Numbered from the stretch's first letter, positions 50,667 to 60,236 are shown. The stretch: 64,000 nucleotides of DNA from Alphaproteobacteria bacterium (GCA_020632925.1 JACKER010000015.1:1-64000); one strand, 5' to 3'. Translations and numbers: made by a program. The notes: a model not told the origin generated them from the sequence alone.

Positions 50667-53183
50667 GTGTCACGCTTCTGGGTCGGACTGCTGCTGTTGC
50701 TGTCGTTGCCGACCGTCGCCTGGGCCGAGCCCAAGGACGACGCGCGCAGGCATTTCGCCGCCGGTCTCAAGGCGGCCCAGGAGGGGGACTACGAGGAGGC
50801 GCTCACGCACTTCCTCGCGGCCCAGGCGGCCTTCCCGCACCCCGCGTCGCTGTACAACATCGCCAAGGCCTACGCCGACCTCGGCCGCACCCAGGACGCG
50901 ATCGACACCTACGAGGCCTTCCAGGAGGCGTCGCCCGATCAGGCCGCCTCCGTCGAGCCGATCCTGGTGTCCTTGCGCGCGCGGCTCGCGGAGTCGCAGG
51001 CGCCCGTACCCGCGCCGGCTCCCACGGCGGCTCCGGCGCCCGTCGTGGTCCGTCCGGTCCCCGTCGAGGGGTCGGGCGACGTCACGCGCCTGCAGGAGCT
51101 CGCTGCCCAGCTCGACGCCATCAGCCGGGAGCTCGCGGCCGCCAGCGGCGCCGAGATCGTGCCGGCGCCAGCGCCCGCCCCGGTCGGCGCGGCGCCCGTC
51201 GAGCCCGAGGTCGTCGACACCGCCTTCCAGGAGGACGCGTACGAGCGGGTCGTCGTCACCGCCAGCCGCGTCGGCCAGGACCCGCTGGACTCCCCGAGCA
51301 CCGTCACCGTCCTGACCGCGGACGACATCCGGCTGTCCGGCGCGACCGACGTGCCCGACCTGCTGCGGCGCGTGGTCGGTGTGGACGTGATGTCCGCCGC
51401 GTCCGGGCACAGCGACGTGGCGATCCGCGGCTTCCAGCGCAAGATCAACAACAAGGTCCTCGTCCTCATCGACGGGCGCTCGACGTACCTGGACTTCCTG
51501 GGAGCGACGTTCTGGGCAGCATTCCCGGTGGAGCTCGAGGAGATCGAGCGCATCGAGGTCATCCGCGGTCCAGGGTCCGCCGTCTATGGCGCCAACGCGG
51601 TCACCGGCGTCATCAACGTGATCACGCGGACGCCGGGGGAGGGTCAGCAGTCCGTCGCGTTCGACGCTGGCACCCCGGGGTACGCCCGGGCTTCGGGGGT
51701 GGCGACGGGCCGCTCGGGTCCGACCGCCTGGCGGCTGTCCGCGGGCCTGCAGAAGCACGGGAGCTGGGCGCTGCAGACGAACGTTCCCGCCGACGATCCG
51801 TCGGTCGAGCCGTTCCTCGACACCGACAACCCCCTCGGGCTGGACGTGCTCCGCGCGAACGCCCGCGTGGACCGGACCATCGGCGACGACGCCGCAGTCA
51901 GCGTCTCCGCGGGGCTCATGCAGGGGACCTCCGAGTTCTACAACATCGGCGCCCTGCCCGAGTTCGGTCTCGACATGCGCCACCACTACGTCCGGGCCGA
52001 CGCGCTCGCCGGCAACCTCCACGTCTGGGGCTTCTGGAACAGCTACACCGGACGCACGGGCCCCTGGCTCGCGTTCGAGGGGGAACGCTCGCTCGACTCG
52101 ACCTTCGACAACGAGGTCGTGGACGCGGAGTTCGAGGCGCCCACCCAGTTCGACACGGGCCCCGTCCACCACACGCTCAACGCCGGCGGCGGCTGGCGGT
52201 ACAAGTACATCCGGTTCGGCTTCCTCGAGGGCGGGGCCGACACGCCGTACGTCGAGAACCACTACCAGGCCTTCGTCAACGAGCAGGCGATGTGGGGTCG
52301 TGTCGGCGGCGTCGTCTCCCTGCGGGTCGACGCCCACCCCCTGATCCCGCTGACGCAGACCATCTCGCCGCGCCTCGCGTTGCTCGTTCGTCCCGCCAGG
52401 GCGACCAGCATCCGCGCGACCGCGGGCTCCGCCTACCGCGCACCGACCGCGATCGAGTCGTACATGGGGTTCGCGCTCCCCACGACCGTCGACGGCATCT
52501 ACATCGAGGACAAGGGGAACCGGGACCTGAGCCCCGAGCGCATCGGCACCCTCGAGCTCGGCATCCACGACGAGTCGACCGCCTACCACGTGGCGGACGC
52601 CGTGGTGTACGTCGCCCGGGTCACCGACCTCATCGGCCTCGCGGACGTGACGACCGGCTTCTACCCGTTCGACCCCACCGAGGAGGGCATCGTCATCGGC
52701 GAGACGGGGTGGATCAACGAGACCGCGGTAGCCACGGCTTACGGCGCCGAGGGCGAGATCGAGGTGTTCCCGGCCGACGGTGTCGACCTCTTCGGCAACG
52801 TGGCGGTGCGGCAGACCAGGGAGACCGACCAGGACGTGGCGATCGTCGACCGCAGCTCCAGCGAGCTGATGCTCAACGCCGGCGGCTCGGTGCGGACACC
52901 CTGGCGGACCGATCTCACGCTCGAGGGCCACTACCTCACCGCGCAGGACTGGCGGCTGCGCACGTTCGATCCGGAGACGCTGCAGATCGTGGACATCCCT
53001 GCACACCTCGACGCCCGCTTCCTGATGTCGGGTCGCGTCGCCGTTCGCCCCATCCCCGACGAAGACCTGGAGTTCGCGTTCGTGGCCTGGAACCCGTTGG
53101 CCGGCAGCTTCCCGTTCCGAGAGCACCCCGAGGGCCAGACCCTGTCCAGCCGCTGGATCGGCCAGGTCGCGTGGAGGTTCTGA
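50667..53183 (+). CDS. TonB-dependent receptor with N-terminal TPR domain
   Basis: An 838-residue outer-membrane receptor. After the signal peptide (SRFWVGLLLLLSLPTVAWA), residues 22-110 form a TPR-like region (A-A-G-L-K-A-A-Q-E-G-D-Y-E-E-A-L). A Pro/Ala linker and coiled stretch follow. E-R-V-V-V-T-A-S acts as TonB box; the plug (about 195-320) has D-V-P-D-L-L-R-R-V-V-G-V-D-V and I-E-R-I-E-V-I-R-G-P-G-S-A-V-Y-G-A-N-A; the barrel fills the rest and ends in W-R-F with the aromatic C-terminus needed for insertion. A TPR in the periplasm is unusual and may bind a partner. The ligand is unknown. GTG 50667 has GGAGGGG upstream. The lipoprotein start overlaps its stop (TGATG). Confidence 0.88.
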   Translation: MSRFWVGLLLLLSLPTVAWAEPKDDARRHFAAGLKAAQEGDYEEALTHFLAAQAAFPHPASLYNIAKAYADLGRTQDAIDTYEAFQEASPDQAASVEPILVSLRARLAESQAPVPAPAPTAAPAPVVVRPVPVEGSGDVTRLQELAAQLDAISRELAAASGAEIVPAPAPAPVGAAPVEPEVVDTAFQEDAYERVVVTASRVGQDPLDSPSTVTVLTADDIRLSGATDVPDLLRRVVGVDVMSAASGHSDVAIRGFQRKINNKVLVLIDGRSTYLDFLGATFWAAFPVELEEIERIEVIRGPGSAVYGANAVTGVINVITRTPGEGQQSVAFDAGTPGYARASGVATGRSGPTAWRLSAGLQKHGSWALQTNVPADDPSVEPFLDTDNPLGLDVLRANARVDRTIGDDAAVSVSAGLMQGTSEFYNIGALPEFGLDMRHHYVRADALAGNLHVWGFWNSYTGRTGPWLAFEGERSLDSTFDNEVVDAEFEAPTQFDTGPVHHTLNAGGGWRYKYIRFGFLEGGADTPYVENHYQAFVNEQAMWGRVGGVVSLRVDAHPLIPLTQTISPRLALLVRPARATSIRATAGSAYRAPTAIESYMGFALPTTVDGIYIEDKGNRDLSPERIGTLELGIHDESTAYHVADAVVYVARVTDLIGLADVTTGFYPFDPTEEGIVIGETGWINETAVATAYGAEGEIEVFPADGVDLFGNVAVRQTRETDQDVAIVDRSSSELMLNAGGSVRTPWRTDLTLEGHYLTAQDWRLRTFDPETLQIVDIPAHLDARFLMSGRVAVRPIPDEDLEFAFVAWNPLAGSFPFREHPEGQTLSSRWIGQVAWRF

Positions 53184-54427
53184 TGCGCTACGTCCCCCTC
53201 CTGACCCTCCTGGCCTGCAGCTACGAGCCCCCGCTCGACGACGGGGCGACCCGCCCGCTCAACGCCATCCACGGCGAGGTGGTGTTCGGCGGCGGACCGG
53301 ACGTGGGCACCACCTACGTCACCCTGTTCGATGCCGCGGCGCCTCCCCCGCCGGCCGGCCTGGGCTCGCCGGTGACGTTCACCGCGATCGCGGCGGACAG
53401 CTTCACCGGCGGCGGCGCGACGCTGCGCTCGGCGCCGTTCCACCTCACGGGCCTCGAGGACGGCGAGTACGTCCTCGGCGCGCTCACGGACCTCGATGGC
53501 GACTTCCACCCGCTCGCCAGCGTGCTCGCGGGGGCGACCTGCGGCGACTGGAGCGGCGCCCACCTCGCGTCGCTCGCGAGCACCGACTTCGGTCCCATCA
53601 CGGTCACCGGCGGTCGCCGGGTGGACGACGTGACCATCCTCGTGGGCGCCCCGCTCACGACGGAGCGCCCCGCGTTCGAGGTCCTGACGCCTCCGGTCGC
53701 GATCGAGGCGCTGGCCGCGCCGTACCCGGCGACGATGCGGCTGTCCGCGATCCAGGTGGACACGGCGTTCTCCGACGACCTGCAGCTGCACCTCGGCCCG
53801 GAGTGCGCGCCCGACGCCATCCCGGACTGCGACCTCGCCGTCCCGGCCTGCCCCTGCGCCGTGGACACGCCCCCGTGCGCGACGGCGCTGTGGGTGCTGA
53901 TGAACGACGCGAACCGGGACGGGGTGCTCGATCCGTACCCCGAGGAGCCCCAGGCCTCCGCTGGCCTGTTCGATGTCTGGCCCCGGACGTACCTCGAGTA
54001 CGGCGGGGACCTCGAGACCTTCGAGTTCGAGGGCCGCGAGCTGCCCGAGCGCTGGGTGTCGGAGGCGTACCCGATGGCCTTCGAGATCCTGGGCACGCTC
54101 GCGCTCGGCGGCGATCCGTCGATGCTCGGCCCGATCGGCGTTCCGTTCCCGGCGCACAGCCTGTCGGTCACGCTGAGCTCGACCTTCGTGCACTACCACG
54201 CGGGCGGCCAGGCCGGCGTGGACGAGAACGGGCCCTTCGATCTGGTCGACGTGCACGATCCCTCGGCCGCCGCGCTCGTGCCGGACGGGGCCTGGGCCGT
54301 CACGCTGGTCTCGTTCACGGGTCAGACGTGGACCGTGCCCAACGAGATCGCGGCGCTCGGCCTGCCGACCCTGGATCCGGCCTTCGATCCGGCTACCCAG
54401 GGCGTCCCCCTCGTCCTCACGCGGTAG
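53183..54427 (+). CDS. Lipoprotein coupled to the TonB-dependent receptor
   Basis: A 414-residue lipoprotein: signal MRYVPLLTLLAC, then a beta-rich body. Strands such as G-E-V-V-F-G-G-G-P-D-V-G-T-T-Y-V-T-L-F recall carboxypeptidase-regulatory or Ig-like folds. A cysteine-rich loop (C-A-P-D-A-I-P-D-C-D-L-A-V-P-A-C-P-C) lies near residues 212-230, and D-A-N-R-D-G-V-L-D-P fits a calcium loop. ATG 53183 overlaps the TonB-receptor stop, so the two are translated together and the lipoprotein probably captures the ligand or sits beside the receptor. It overlaps the opposing gene at its end by 11 bp. Confidence 0.7.
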   Translation: MRYVPLLTLLACSYEPPLDDGATRPLNAIHGEVVFGGGPDVGTTYVTLFDAAAPPPPAGLGSPVTFTAIAADSFTGGGATLRSAPFHLTGLEDGEYVLGALTDLDGDFHPLASVLAGATCGDWSGAHLASLASTDFGPITVTGGRRVDDVTILVGAPLTTERPAFEVLTPPVAIEALAAPYPATMRLSAIQVDTAFSDDLQLHLGPECAPDAIPDCDLAVPACPCAVDTPPCATALWVLMNDANRDGVLDPYPEEPQASAGLFDVWPRTYLEYGGDLETFEFEGRELPERWVSEAYPMAFEILGTLALGGDPSMLGPIGVPFPAHSLSVTLSSTFVHYHAGGQAGVDENGPFDLVDVHDPSAAALVPDGAWAVTLVSFTGQTWTVPNEIAALGLPTLDPAFDPATQGVPLVLTR

Positions 54428-55355
54428 CCGGTGGGGGTGATTCCCCGGCCTCCGCGAGGATCCGCTCCCGCTCGTCCGCGAGCTGGTCGACGCGCTCCTT
54501 GAGGGTGGCGGCCTCCTGCCGCAGGTGCCCCGCCAGCATGCGCGCCTCGTCGGCGATGTTGTCGAACGCGAGCTGCTTCGCGTGGTGGCGGTTCGCGCGC
54601 AGCCAGTCCATCCCACCACCGCCCGCGTCCCACGCGATCTCCGCGAGCCAGCTCGGCGGACGCTCGGTCCCGCCCGCCTGGAAGGTGACGCCGACCTCCT
54701 GCAGCGCCCGCTCCAGCCGCTCGACGCGCTCGAGGTAGTCGCCGTGCTGCTGCTTGAGCTTGTGGATGTCGGAGAACTCGAGCATCCCGGCGAACGGCAC
54801 GCCCATCGCGTCGCCCCGCGCGTGCTCCTTCGCGGAACCCGCCCGACGCGAGATCAGGTTCGCGGCCGCGATCACCCCCGACGCCGCCGAGCACGCGTCG
54901 ATCATCGCGCGGTGCCGGGCCGTGAGCACGTCGGACTCGAGCTCGATCTCCAGCAGCTTGTCCGCCAGCGGGCCGCCGTCCGAGCGGATCCGGGAGGCGA
55001 GCTCCTCCAGGGCCGCGATGCGCTCGAACTCCTGCGTCATCTTCGCGTCGCGGTGCTCGACCGCCGCCTGCTTCCCGTCGCGCGCCCGCTCCAGCACGGC
55101 GCGGGCCTGTTCGAGCTTGTGCTGGGTCTCGGCGACCGCGCGCACGGCTGCCTCGAGCTTGTCGTCGCGGGTGCCGGTGAGTTGGGTCCACACGACCATC
55201 CACCACTTGTCCAGGGACTGGGCGTCCGCCACGCGCTCGGCGAGCTCGCCCTCCCAGTGGCGGATCGCTGCGGCCGCTGCCTTGAGCTCGTCGCTCGCGA
55301 GCTCGAGGTTGGGCTCCTCCTCGGGATCCGACCCCGTGTCCAGCTGGAACGACAC
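54417..55355 (-). CDS. Uncharacterised coiled-coil protein
   Basis: A 312-residue helical protein without signal or membrane segment. Coiled-coil stretches are predicted at about 70-125 (V-R-A-V-A-E-T-Q-H-K-L-E-Q-A-R-A-V-L-E-R-A), 195-235 and 275-305. The region 160-190 contains S-A-A-S-G-V-I-A-A-A-N-L-I-S-R-R-A. I recognise no family. GTG 55355 follows GAGGAGG at good spacing. It is divergent from the GNAT operon (88 bp between starts), so it might belong to the same system. Confidence 0.6.
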   Translation of the reverse strand: MSFQLDTGSDPEEEPNLELASDELKAAAAAIRHWEGELAERVADAQSLDKWWMVVWTQLTGTRDDKLEAAVRAVAETQHKLEQARAVLERARDGKQAAVEHRDAKMTQEFERIAALEELASRIRSDGGPLADKLLEIELESDVLTARHRAMIDACSAASGVIAAANLISRRAGSAKEHARGDAMGVPFAGMLEFSDIHKLKQQHGDYLERVERLERALQEVGVTFQAGGTERPPSWLAEIAWDAGGGGMDWLRANRHHAKQLAFDNIADEARMLAGHLRQEAATLKERVDQLADERERILAEAGESPPPATA

Positions 55356-55443
55356 ACGAACCTCCTCGCGGTCCGGGGCATACGTCGGTCGCCCCGTTTT
55401 CCTGCACCTTTCAGTGTACCGCCGAACGCGGTACGGTTCGCCG

Positions 55444-57087
55444 ATGATCGGATGGGCGTGGTTGGCGGCGCGGGCAGAGATGCCGGTGACCGCGGAGTTC
55501 GAGTACCGGTACTCGGAGTCGGTGACGGGTCGCTCGGGGGAGTACGAGGGGTACGCCGACCGCACCGACGCGACCGGGACGTACCACCTGTCGCGGACCG
55601 CCGACACGGTGGCGGTGACGGCGCGCTACCACTGGCGGTACTGGAGCAGCGAGGGCAAGCGCGAGTCCGGCGACGAGGACCGCCCCACCACGGTCGACCG
55701 GGCCACCCGCCGGTACACCGGTGCTGCGATCGATCTGGACGACGAGGCGCTCGCTCGCGTCCCGCCCGGGGAGCTGTCGACCTGGCTGTGGATCCCGCCC
55801 GGGACCGAGGTGGGCGCCGCCGTGCCCATCCTGGACATGTCCTGTGTCCTGCGGGAGCGGTCCGCGAGCCCGGCCGTGGGCTCGGTGCACGTCCCCGCGC
55901 TGCTGGTGGTGTGCGAAGGCGACGACGAGCGCCACGACGACTACGGTGACTTCCGCTTCCACTACGTCGACCGCTACTGGTTCGAGCCAACCACCGGCCT
56001 CTTCCTGGCGGAGGAGTACGAGGAGCGCGACGACGGCTCGCTCGAGGGCAGGGCAGGGCGCTTCGACGTCAGCGCCACGGTCACGCTGACCCGAGCCTCG
56101 TACGTCGACGTGCCGCCGCCGCCGGACGTCGGGGCCGCGTGCCTCGGCTGCACGGCGGGGACCCTGGGCTTCGGGATGTTGGTGTCGATGGGCCTGGTGG
56201 TCGGCTTCGGCGGGCTCGCGTGGCTGGCGCGACGCTCGACGGCGCTCCCCGACCAGCTCACGGGCACGACCTTCGGCGAGGTGAGCGTCACCGCCGTCGC
56301 GGACGGGCTCGCGCTCGCCGGGCTCGACACGACCGCGTGCAGCCAGCACTTCCAGCCCTTCCTCGAGGACTTCGTGCAAAGGTCGATCGAGGCGCGCGAC
56401 CCGGTGTGGATCGCGACCTCGGCGGACCGCAAGCTCGTCGGCCTCGCGTTCTGGGACGAGACGGCCCGCATCGGCACGGTGCTCTGCCCCGACGCCAAGG
56501 TGGCGTTGAACCTCGTGAAGCGCTTCGGGCAGAAGGGGGCGGGCGTCGAGTTCTTCTCGGAGCAGCGCCACCAGGGCCCGCTCGGTCCGCAGTTCAACGT
56601 CCACGAGACCTGGACGGTCCTCGGGCGCGACCTCGACGGCGAGCCGGCGTACGACACGAACACGATCCGGCGGTACCGCGCGGAGGATCGCGACGCGGTG
56701 GTCGCGCTGCTGCGCAAGGAGTGGGGGGATGCGTCCTTCGCCTCCTGGCTCGACGTGCAGATCGCCCGCGGCGACCCTGCGTTCGTCGCCGTGGTGGACG
56801 GTGCCGTCGTGGGCTTCGCGCTGGCGGCGGTCGTCGGGACCCGCGCGCGGTTCCAGCTCTCGCTGGTGGACCGCGAGCACCGTGACCGCGGGCTCGGCGG
56901 CGAGCTCGTGCGCGCGCGGCTCACCGCCCTCTTCCGCCTCGGCGTGGAGCACGTGATCGCCGAGGTCGCGACGTGGAACGTGGCGTCGCTGCACGTCCTG
57001 CGCGAGCACGGCTTCACCGACGTGGGCGAGCTGCTGGTCCAGAGCACGTCCCGCACCCGCGCGCGTCGCAACGTGATCCGCCGATGA
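55444..57087 (+). CDS. Membrane-tethered GNAT acetyltransferase
   Basis: A 547-residue protein of unusual layout. The N-terminus MIGWAWLAARA may be a short signal, and residues 15-225 would be exported and beta-rich (Y-W-F-E-P-T-T-G-L-F-L-A-E-E-Y). One membrane segment lies at about 233-265 (C-T-A-G-T-L-G-F-G-M-L-V-S-M-G-L-V-V-G-F-G). Inside, residues 275-405 are a linker domain, and 405-540 form a GNAT acetyltransferase: Y-R-A-E-D-R-D-A-V-V-A-L-L, then H-R-D-R-G-L-G-G-E-L-V as the acetyl-CoA loop, then N-V-A-S-L-H-V-L-R-E-H-G-F. The topology suggests a receptor whose output is acetylation. ATG 55444; its stop overlaps the next start (ATGA). Confidence 0.7.
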   Translation: MIGWAWLAARAEMPVTAEFEYRYSESVTGRSGEYEGYADRTDATGTYHLSRTADTVAVTARYHWRYWSSEGKRESGDEDRPTTVDRATRRYTGAAIDLDDEALARVPPGELSTWLWIPPGTEVGAAVPILDMSCVLRERSASPAVGSVHVPALLVVCEGDDERHDDYGDFRFHYVDRYWFEPTTGLFLAEEYEERDDGSLEGRAGRFDVSATVTLTRASYVDVPPPPDVGAACLGCTAGTLGFGMLVSMGLVVGFGGLAWLARRSTALPDQLTGTTFGEVSVTAVADGLALAGLDTTACSQHFQPFLEDFVQRSIEARDPVWIATSADRKLVGLAFWDETARIGTVLCPDAKVALNLVKRFGQKGAGVEFFSEQRHQGPLGPQFNVHETWTVLGRDLDGEPAYDTNTIRRYRAEDRDAVVALLRKEWGDASFASWLDVQIARGDPAFVAVVDGAVVGFALAAVVGTRARFQLSLVDREHRDRGLGGELVRARLTALFRLGVEHVIAEVATWNVASLHVLREHGFTDVGELLVQSTSRTRARRNVIRR

Positions 57088-58187
57088 TCCTGCTGCAGCC
57101 GCCCACCGCGCGTGCCCGATGGGTCGGGACCGACCTGGCCCGGGTGCCCACCGGGCTCGAGGGTGTGGCGGAGGCCCTCGGGATCGCCGGCCGGGTGCTG
57201 GTCCCGTCGGAGGTCGGGGAGCCGGCGGTCCCCGACGGCAACCGGACGCTGGTGCTCCCCGAGCGCACCATCGAGCTCGGTGGGCAGCGGTTCGCGCTCT
57301 CGGTGAAGGGCGCGGGCGCGGTGAGCCCGATGTACGGGGATCCGCTGGACGACGCGCTCGAGGACGGCGCCAGGGAGTTCCTGGGGGAGCGCTGGTTCGG
57401 CGAGGCGCCCTACGGTGGACAGGGGGCGACCAACGCCGAGATCGCGCTGGAGATCACGTCGGCGGCGAGGGGCGCGGTGTGGAACGGCTTCCACCTGTGC
57501 CCCGTGGTCCAGGTGGTGGAGGTCCCGCCGGCCTTCGTCCGCGGCGACCGGTTCTGGTACCGCCGCCACCAGGGTCCGGTCCTGCAGGAGCACCGCCTCG
57601 TGCCGAGCGACGTGCGGTTGTTCCACGCCGCCGAGCACACGCTCGGTCAGGATCCGGATCGGGTGTTGGGCGCGTTCGGCGTGACCGATGCGTCGGCGGT
57701 GGACGCGTTCCTGGAGCGGACCATCCGCACCGGCTTCGCCGCGCTGACGCTGTTCCTGCGGACGGCGCGCGAGGTCCCGTGGGGGCTGCACGGGCTCGGC
57801 TACGGCAACGTGTGGCTCGACAAGGACAGTGTCGTCGCGCCCGACGGCAGCCTGTACTTCGCGGACCTCGAGGGGCTGGACTGGCGGCTCGCCGGGGCCG
57901 ACTGGACCGTGGACGAGGTCGCGCGCGAGCAGCTCGAGCACAACCTGTACGAGGTGCTGTTCGGGATGGACGTGGTCCAGCGCTATCAGGAGCGGCTGAC
58001 GGGGCGCGCGCTGAGCATCGCGGAGCGGCGGCGGAAGATGGCGCTGCGCGTGGAGCTCGCGCTCGACGACGACCCGTTCCTGACGACGGAGCGCTCGGGC
58101 GGGGGGCTGGATCTCGTCGCGCGGACGCCGCTGCGCCCCGACGAGCCCGTGGTGTTCCGGCTGTTCGACGACACCGGGGAGGCGTGA
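57084..58187 (+). CDS. Uncharacterised protein, possible kinase-like fold
   Basis: A 367-residue protein without signal peptide. Two stretches recall kinase-like or SelO-like folds: L-S-V-K-G-A-G (about residue 75) resembles the SelO K-G-x-G, followed by R-E-F-L-G-E, and L-H-G-L-G-Y-G-N-V-W-L-D with F-A-D-L-E-G-L-D-W (about 235-265) resembles the H-G-D-x-x-x-x-N and D-F-D of aminoglycoside-phosphotransferase-like kinases. The Asp of the catalytic loop is missing (H-G-L). The assignment is only by eye and weak. It overlaps both neighbours (ATGA upstream, TGATG downstream), so it works with the GNAT and the next protein. Confidence 0.5.
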   Translation: MILLQPPTARARWVGTDLARVPTGLEGVAEALGIAGRVLVPSEVGEPAVPDGNRTLVLPERTIELGGQRFALSVKGAGAVSPMYGDPLDDALEDGAREFLGERWFGEAPYGGQGATNAEIALEITSAARGAVWNGFHLCPVVQVVEVPPAFVRGDRFWYRRHQGPVLQEHRLVPSDVRLFHAAEHTLGQDPDRVLGAFGVTDASAVDAFLERTIRTGFAALTLFLRTAREVPWGLHGLGYGNVWLDKDSVVAPDGSLYFADLEGLDWRLAGADWTVDEVAREQLEHNLYEVLFGMDVVQRYQERLTGRALSIAERRRKMALRVELALDDDPFLTTERSGGGLDLVARTPLRPDEPVVFRLFDDTGEA

Positions 58188-59593
58188 TGCGGTGCGACGA
58201 GGTCCTGGCTGCGCTCGACCTGCTGGCCAGCGGCGGCCTGCCCACGGCGCCGATGGTCGAGGCGCTGACGAGGTCTGAGCTGGTCGCGAGAGCGCCCGTG
58301 GCCGCGGGGGCATCGGGCATCGCGACGCTGCGCGACGACCTGCGCTCGGTCCAGGCGCGGCGTCGGGAGGCCGTCCAGCGCGTGGCGGAGGGTGTCGATG
58401 GCGCGCGCGAGCAGGTCGCGGAGCTCGATCGCGAGGAGCGGGAGCTGCGCTCGGCGATCCTCGAGCTGGCGGATCTCCCGGCCGCTGCTGGTAGCGTCCC
58501 GCAGCTGACCTTCCGCGGACGCGACCTGCAGGGTGAGCTGCGGACGCGCGTGGGTCGGGTCGGCGGCGAGCCCTTGACCGTGTTCCTGGCGGCGTTCGAG
58601 GACTTTCGACGGCGACTGTCGGACACCGCCGCCCGCGCCGCGGCGCTCCTCGCGAAGCTCTCCCCCGAGAACCCGGCGGTCGACGAGATCCACCTGCGCG
58701 CGGCCGCGCTCTCGCTGGCCACCGCGCGTCCCATGGATCCCGTGGAGGTCGTGGCACGCGACTTCGGCACCGCGCTCTCCTTCGCGCGGCCGGCGGCGCT
58801 CGACGACGAGGGGCGGGTCCAGCTGGCCGAGGCCTGGGCCTCGCGTCCCACGGGCAAGGTCGTCGAGCTGATCGAGCTCTCCCGCGTGGCCTCCACGTTG
58901 ATCCCGGATCGCGGGGACGCCGTGTCCGCCGCCGCCATCGCGTGGGGCGAGGGTCCTGATCGAGAGCGGGTCCTGCGCGCCGGCGTGGAGCTCGCGAAGG
59001 GCTGGGGTGCGGGTGAGCTCGCGCCGGGGGTGTTGCTGGTCGGGGCAGAAGGGGAGGGTCGAGCCTCCCGCATCCAGGGCCTGGTGGGCGAGCTGGCGCC
59101 CGTGGAGCCCGACGCGTCGGCCGCCCGCTGGTCCGCCGTCCTGCTCGCGCTCTCCCCCGCGGAGCCATCGGTCGCGCTCGCTCGCTTCCAGCAGGTGCGG
59201 GCGTGGCTGTCGCGCTTCGGCACGGACGGCCTGTCGGCGCCCGCGGCCATGCTGGCGCTGTTGGACGCGGAGGCCCCGGAGCTGCTGGACGACCTGCGGC
59301 TCGCGTCGAACGCCGTTCGTCTGCACAAGCTCTCGCTCTCCGCGCTCGAGAACCTCGGCCTCGGCGTGAAGCTGCTCGTGGAGGTGGGGCTCGGGCGCGT
59401 CGCGGTCCCGCTCGGCGGCTCGACCGTACCGCTCGGCCTCGACGCCGCCGCGTCCTCGGTCGCGCTGCCGCTCTCGAGCTTCCCGCCTCGGTTCACGCAG
59501 GCCGTGGCGACCTACCACCGCGCCACGATCCACCACCGGGTGGTCCGGCACGACTGGCACCACCCGGTCCACACCCACCGCGTCTACGGATGA
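58187..59593 (+). CDS. Uncharacterised helical protein, third gene of GNAT operon
   Basis: A 468-residue soluble protein. Residues 55-105 form a coiled coil (L-R-D-D-L-R-S-V-Q-A-R-R-R-E-A-V-Q-R). The middle is helical. Residues 290-320 include G-V-L-L-V-G-A-E-G-E-G-R-A. The C-terminal 25 residues are histidine-rich (T-Y-H-R-A-T-I-H-H-R-V-V-R-H-D-W-H-H), which may bind a metal. I know no family. The ATG at 58187 overlaps the stop before it (TGATG). The HCCA-isomerase-like gene starts 4 bp after its stop. Confidence 0.55.
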   Translation: MRCDEVLAALDLLASGGLPTAPMVEALTRSELVARAPVAAGASGIATLRDDLRSVQARRREAVQRVAEGVDGAREQVAELDREERELRSAILELADLPAAAGSVPQLTFRGRDLQGELRTRVGRVGGEPLTVFLAAFEDFRRRLSDTAARAAALLAKLSPENPAVDEIHLRAAALSLATARPMDPVEVVARDFGTALSFARPAALDDEGRVQLAEAWASRPTGKVVELIELSRVASTLIPDRGDAVSAAAIAWGEGPDRERVLRAGVELAKGWGAGELAPGVLLVGAEGEGRASRIQGLVGELAPVEPDASAARWSAVLLALSPAEPSVALARFQQVRAWLSRFGTDGLSAPAAMLALLDAEAPELLDDLRLASNAVRLHKLSLSALENLGLGVKLLVEVGLGRVAVPLGGSTVPLGLDAAASSVALPLSSFPPRFTQAVATYHRATIHHRVVRHDWHHPVHTHRVYG

Positions 59594-59597
59594 TCCG

Positions 59598-60188
59598 ATG
59601 AGCAGCATCGACCTGTACTTCGACCTGTCCTCCCCCTACTCCTACATGGCCGCCACGCAGCTGCCCGCGATCGCGCAGCGCCACGGCGCCACGATCCGTT
59701 GGAAGCCGATGGTGCTGATGGCGGTCTTCGACGCGGCGGGCAACCGGATGCCAGCGTCCAGCCCGACCAAGGCGCGCTGGATGCTCCGCGACCTGAAGCG
59801 CTGGTCCGACCGGTACGGCGTGCCGTTCCGTCTGAACAGCCGCTTCCCGCTGAACACGATCCCGGCGATGCGGCTGGTGCTCGTGGGCGAGCGGCACGGT
59901 CGGTCGCAGGAGGTGGCGCTCGAGGCGTTCCGGCGCATGTGGGTCGAGGACGTGGACATCAACACCCCGGACCAGCTCGCGGGGATCGCGCGCGCCGCGG
60001 GCCTGCCGGACGGGGCGGAGGCGGAGGTCGCGGATCCCGAGATCAAGGCGGCGCTCAAGGCGTCGACCGACGAGGCCATCGCCCGCGACGTCTTCGGGGC
60101 GCCAGCGATCTTCGTGGGCGACCAGCTCTTCTTCGGCAACGACCGTCTGGACTTCGTGGAGGACGCGCTGCGGGCGACCGTCGGGTAG
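59598..60188 (+). CDS. DsbA-fold 2-hydroxychromene-2-carboxylate isomerase-like protein
   Basis: A 196-residue DsbA-superfamily protein related to HCCA isomerase and kappa-class glutathione transferases. Active-site serine in Y-F-D-L-S-S-P-Y-S-Y, in place of C-x-x-C; G-A-P-A-I-F-V-G-D-Q-L-F-F-G-N is the cis-Pro loop. The family uses glutathione to isomerise aromatic breakdown products or to conjugate. No aromatic-degradation genes lie near. It starts 4 bp after the previous gene and precedes the CpaB-like gene by 48 bp. Confidence 0.85.
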   Translation: MSSIDLYFDLSSPYSYMAATQLPAIAQRHGATIRWKPMVLMAVFDAAGNRMPASSPTKARWMLRDLKRWSDRYGVPFRLNSRFPLNTIPAMRLVLVGERHGRSQEVALEAFRRMWVEDVDINTPDQLAGIARAAGLPDGAEAEVADPEIKAALKASTDEAIARDVFGAPAIFVGDQLFFGNDRLDFVEDALRATVG

Positions 60189-60236
60189 GATCGGAGGTAC
60201 GGCCCGATCCCCCGTACCCGGGTCGAGGAGGTGCCC

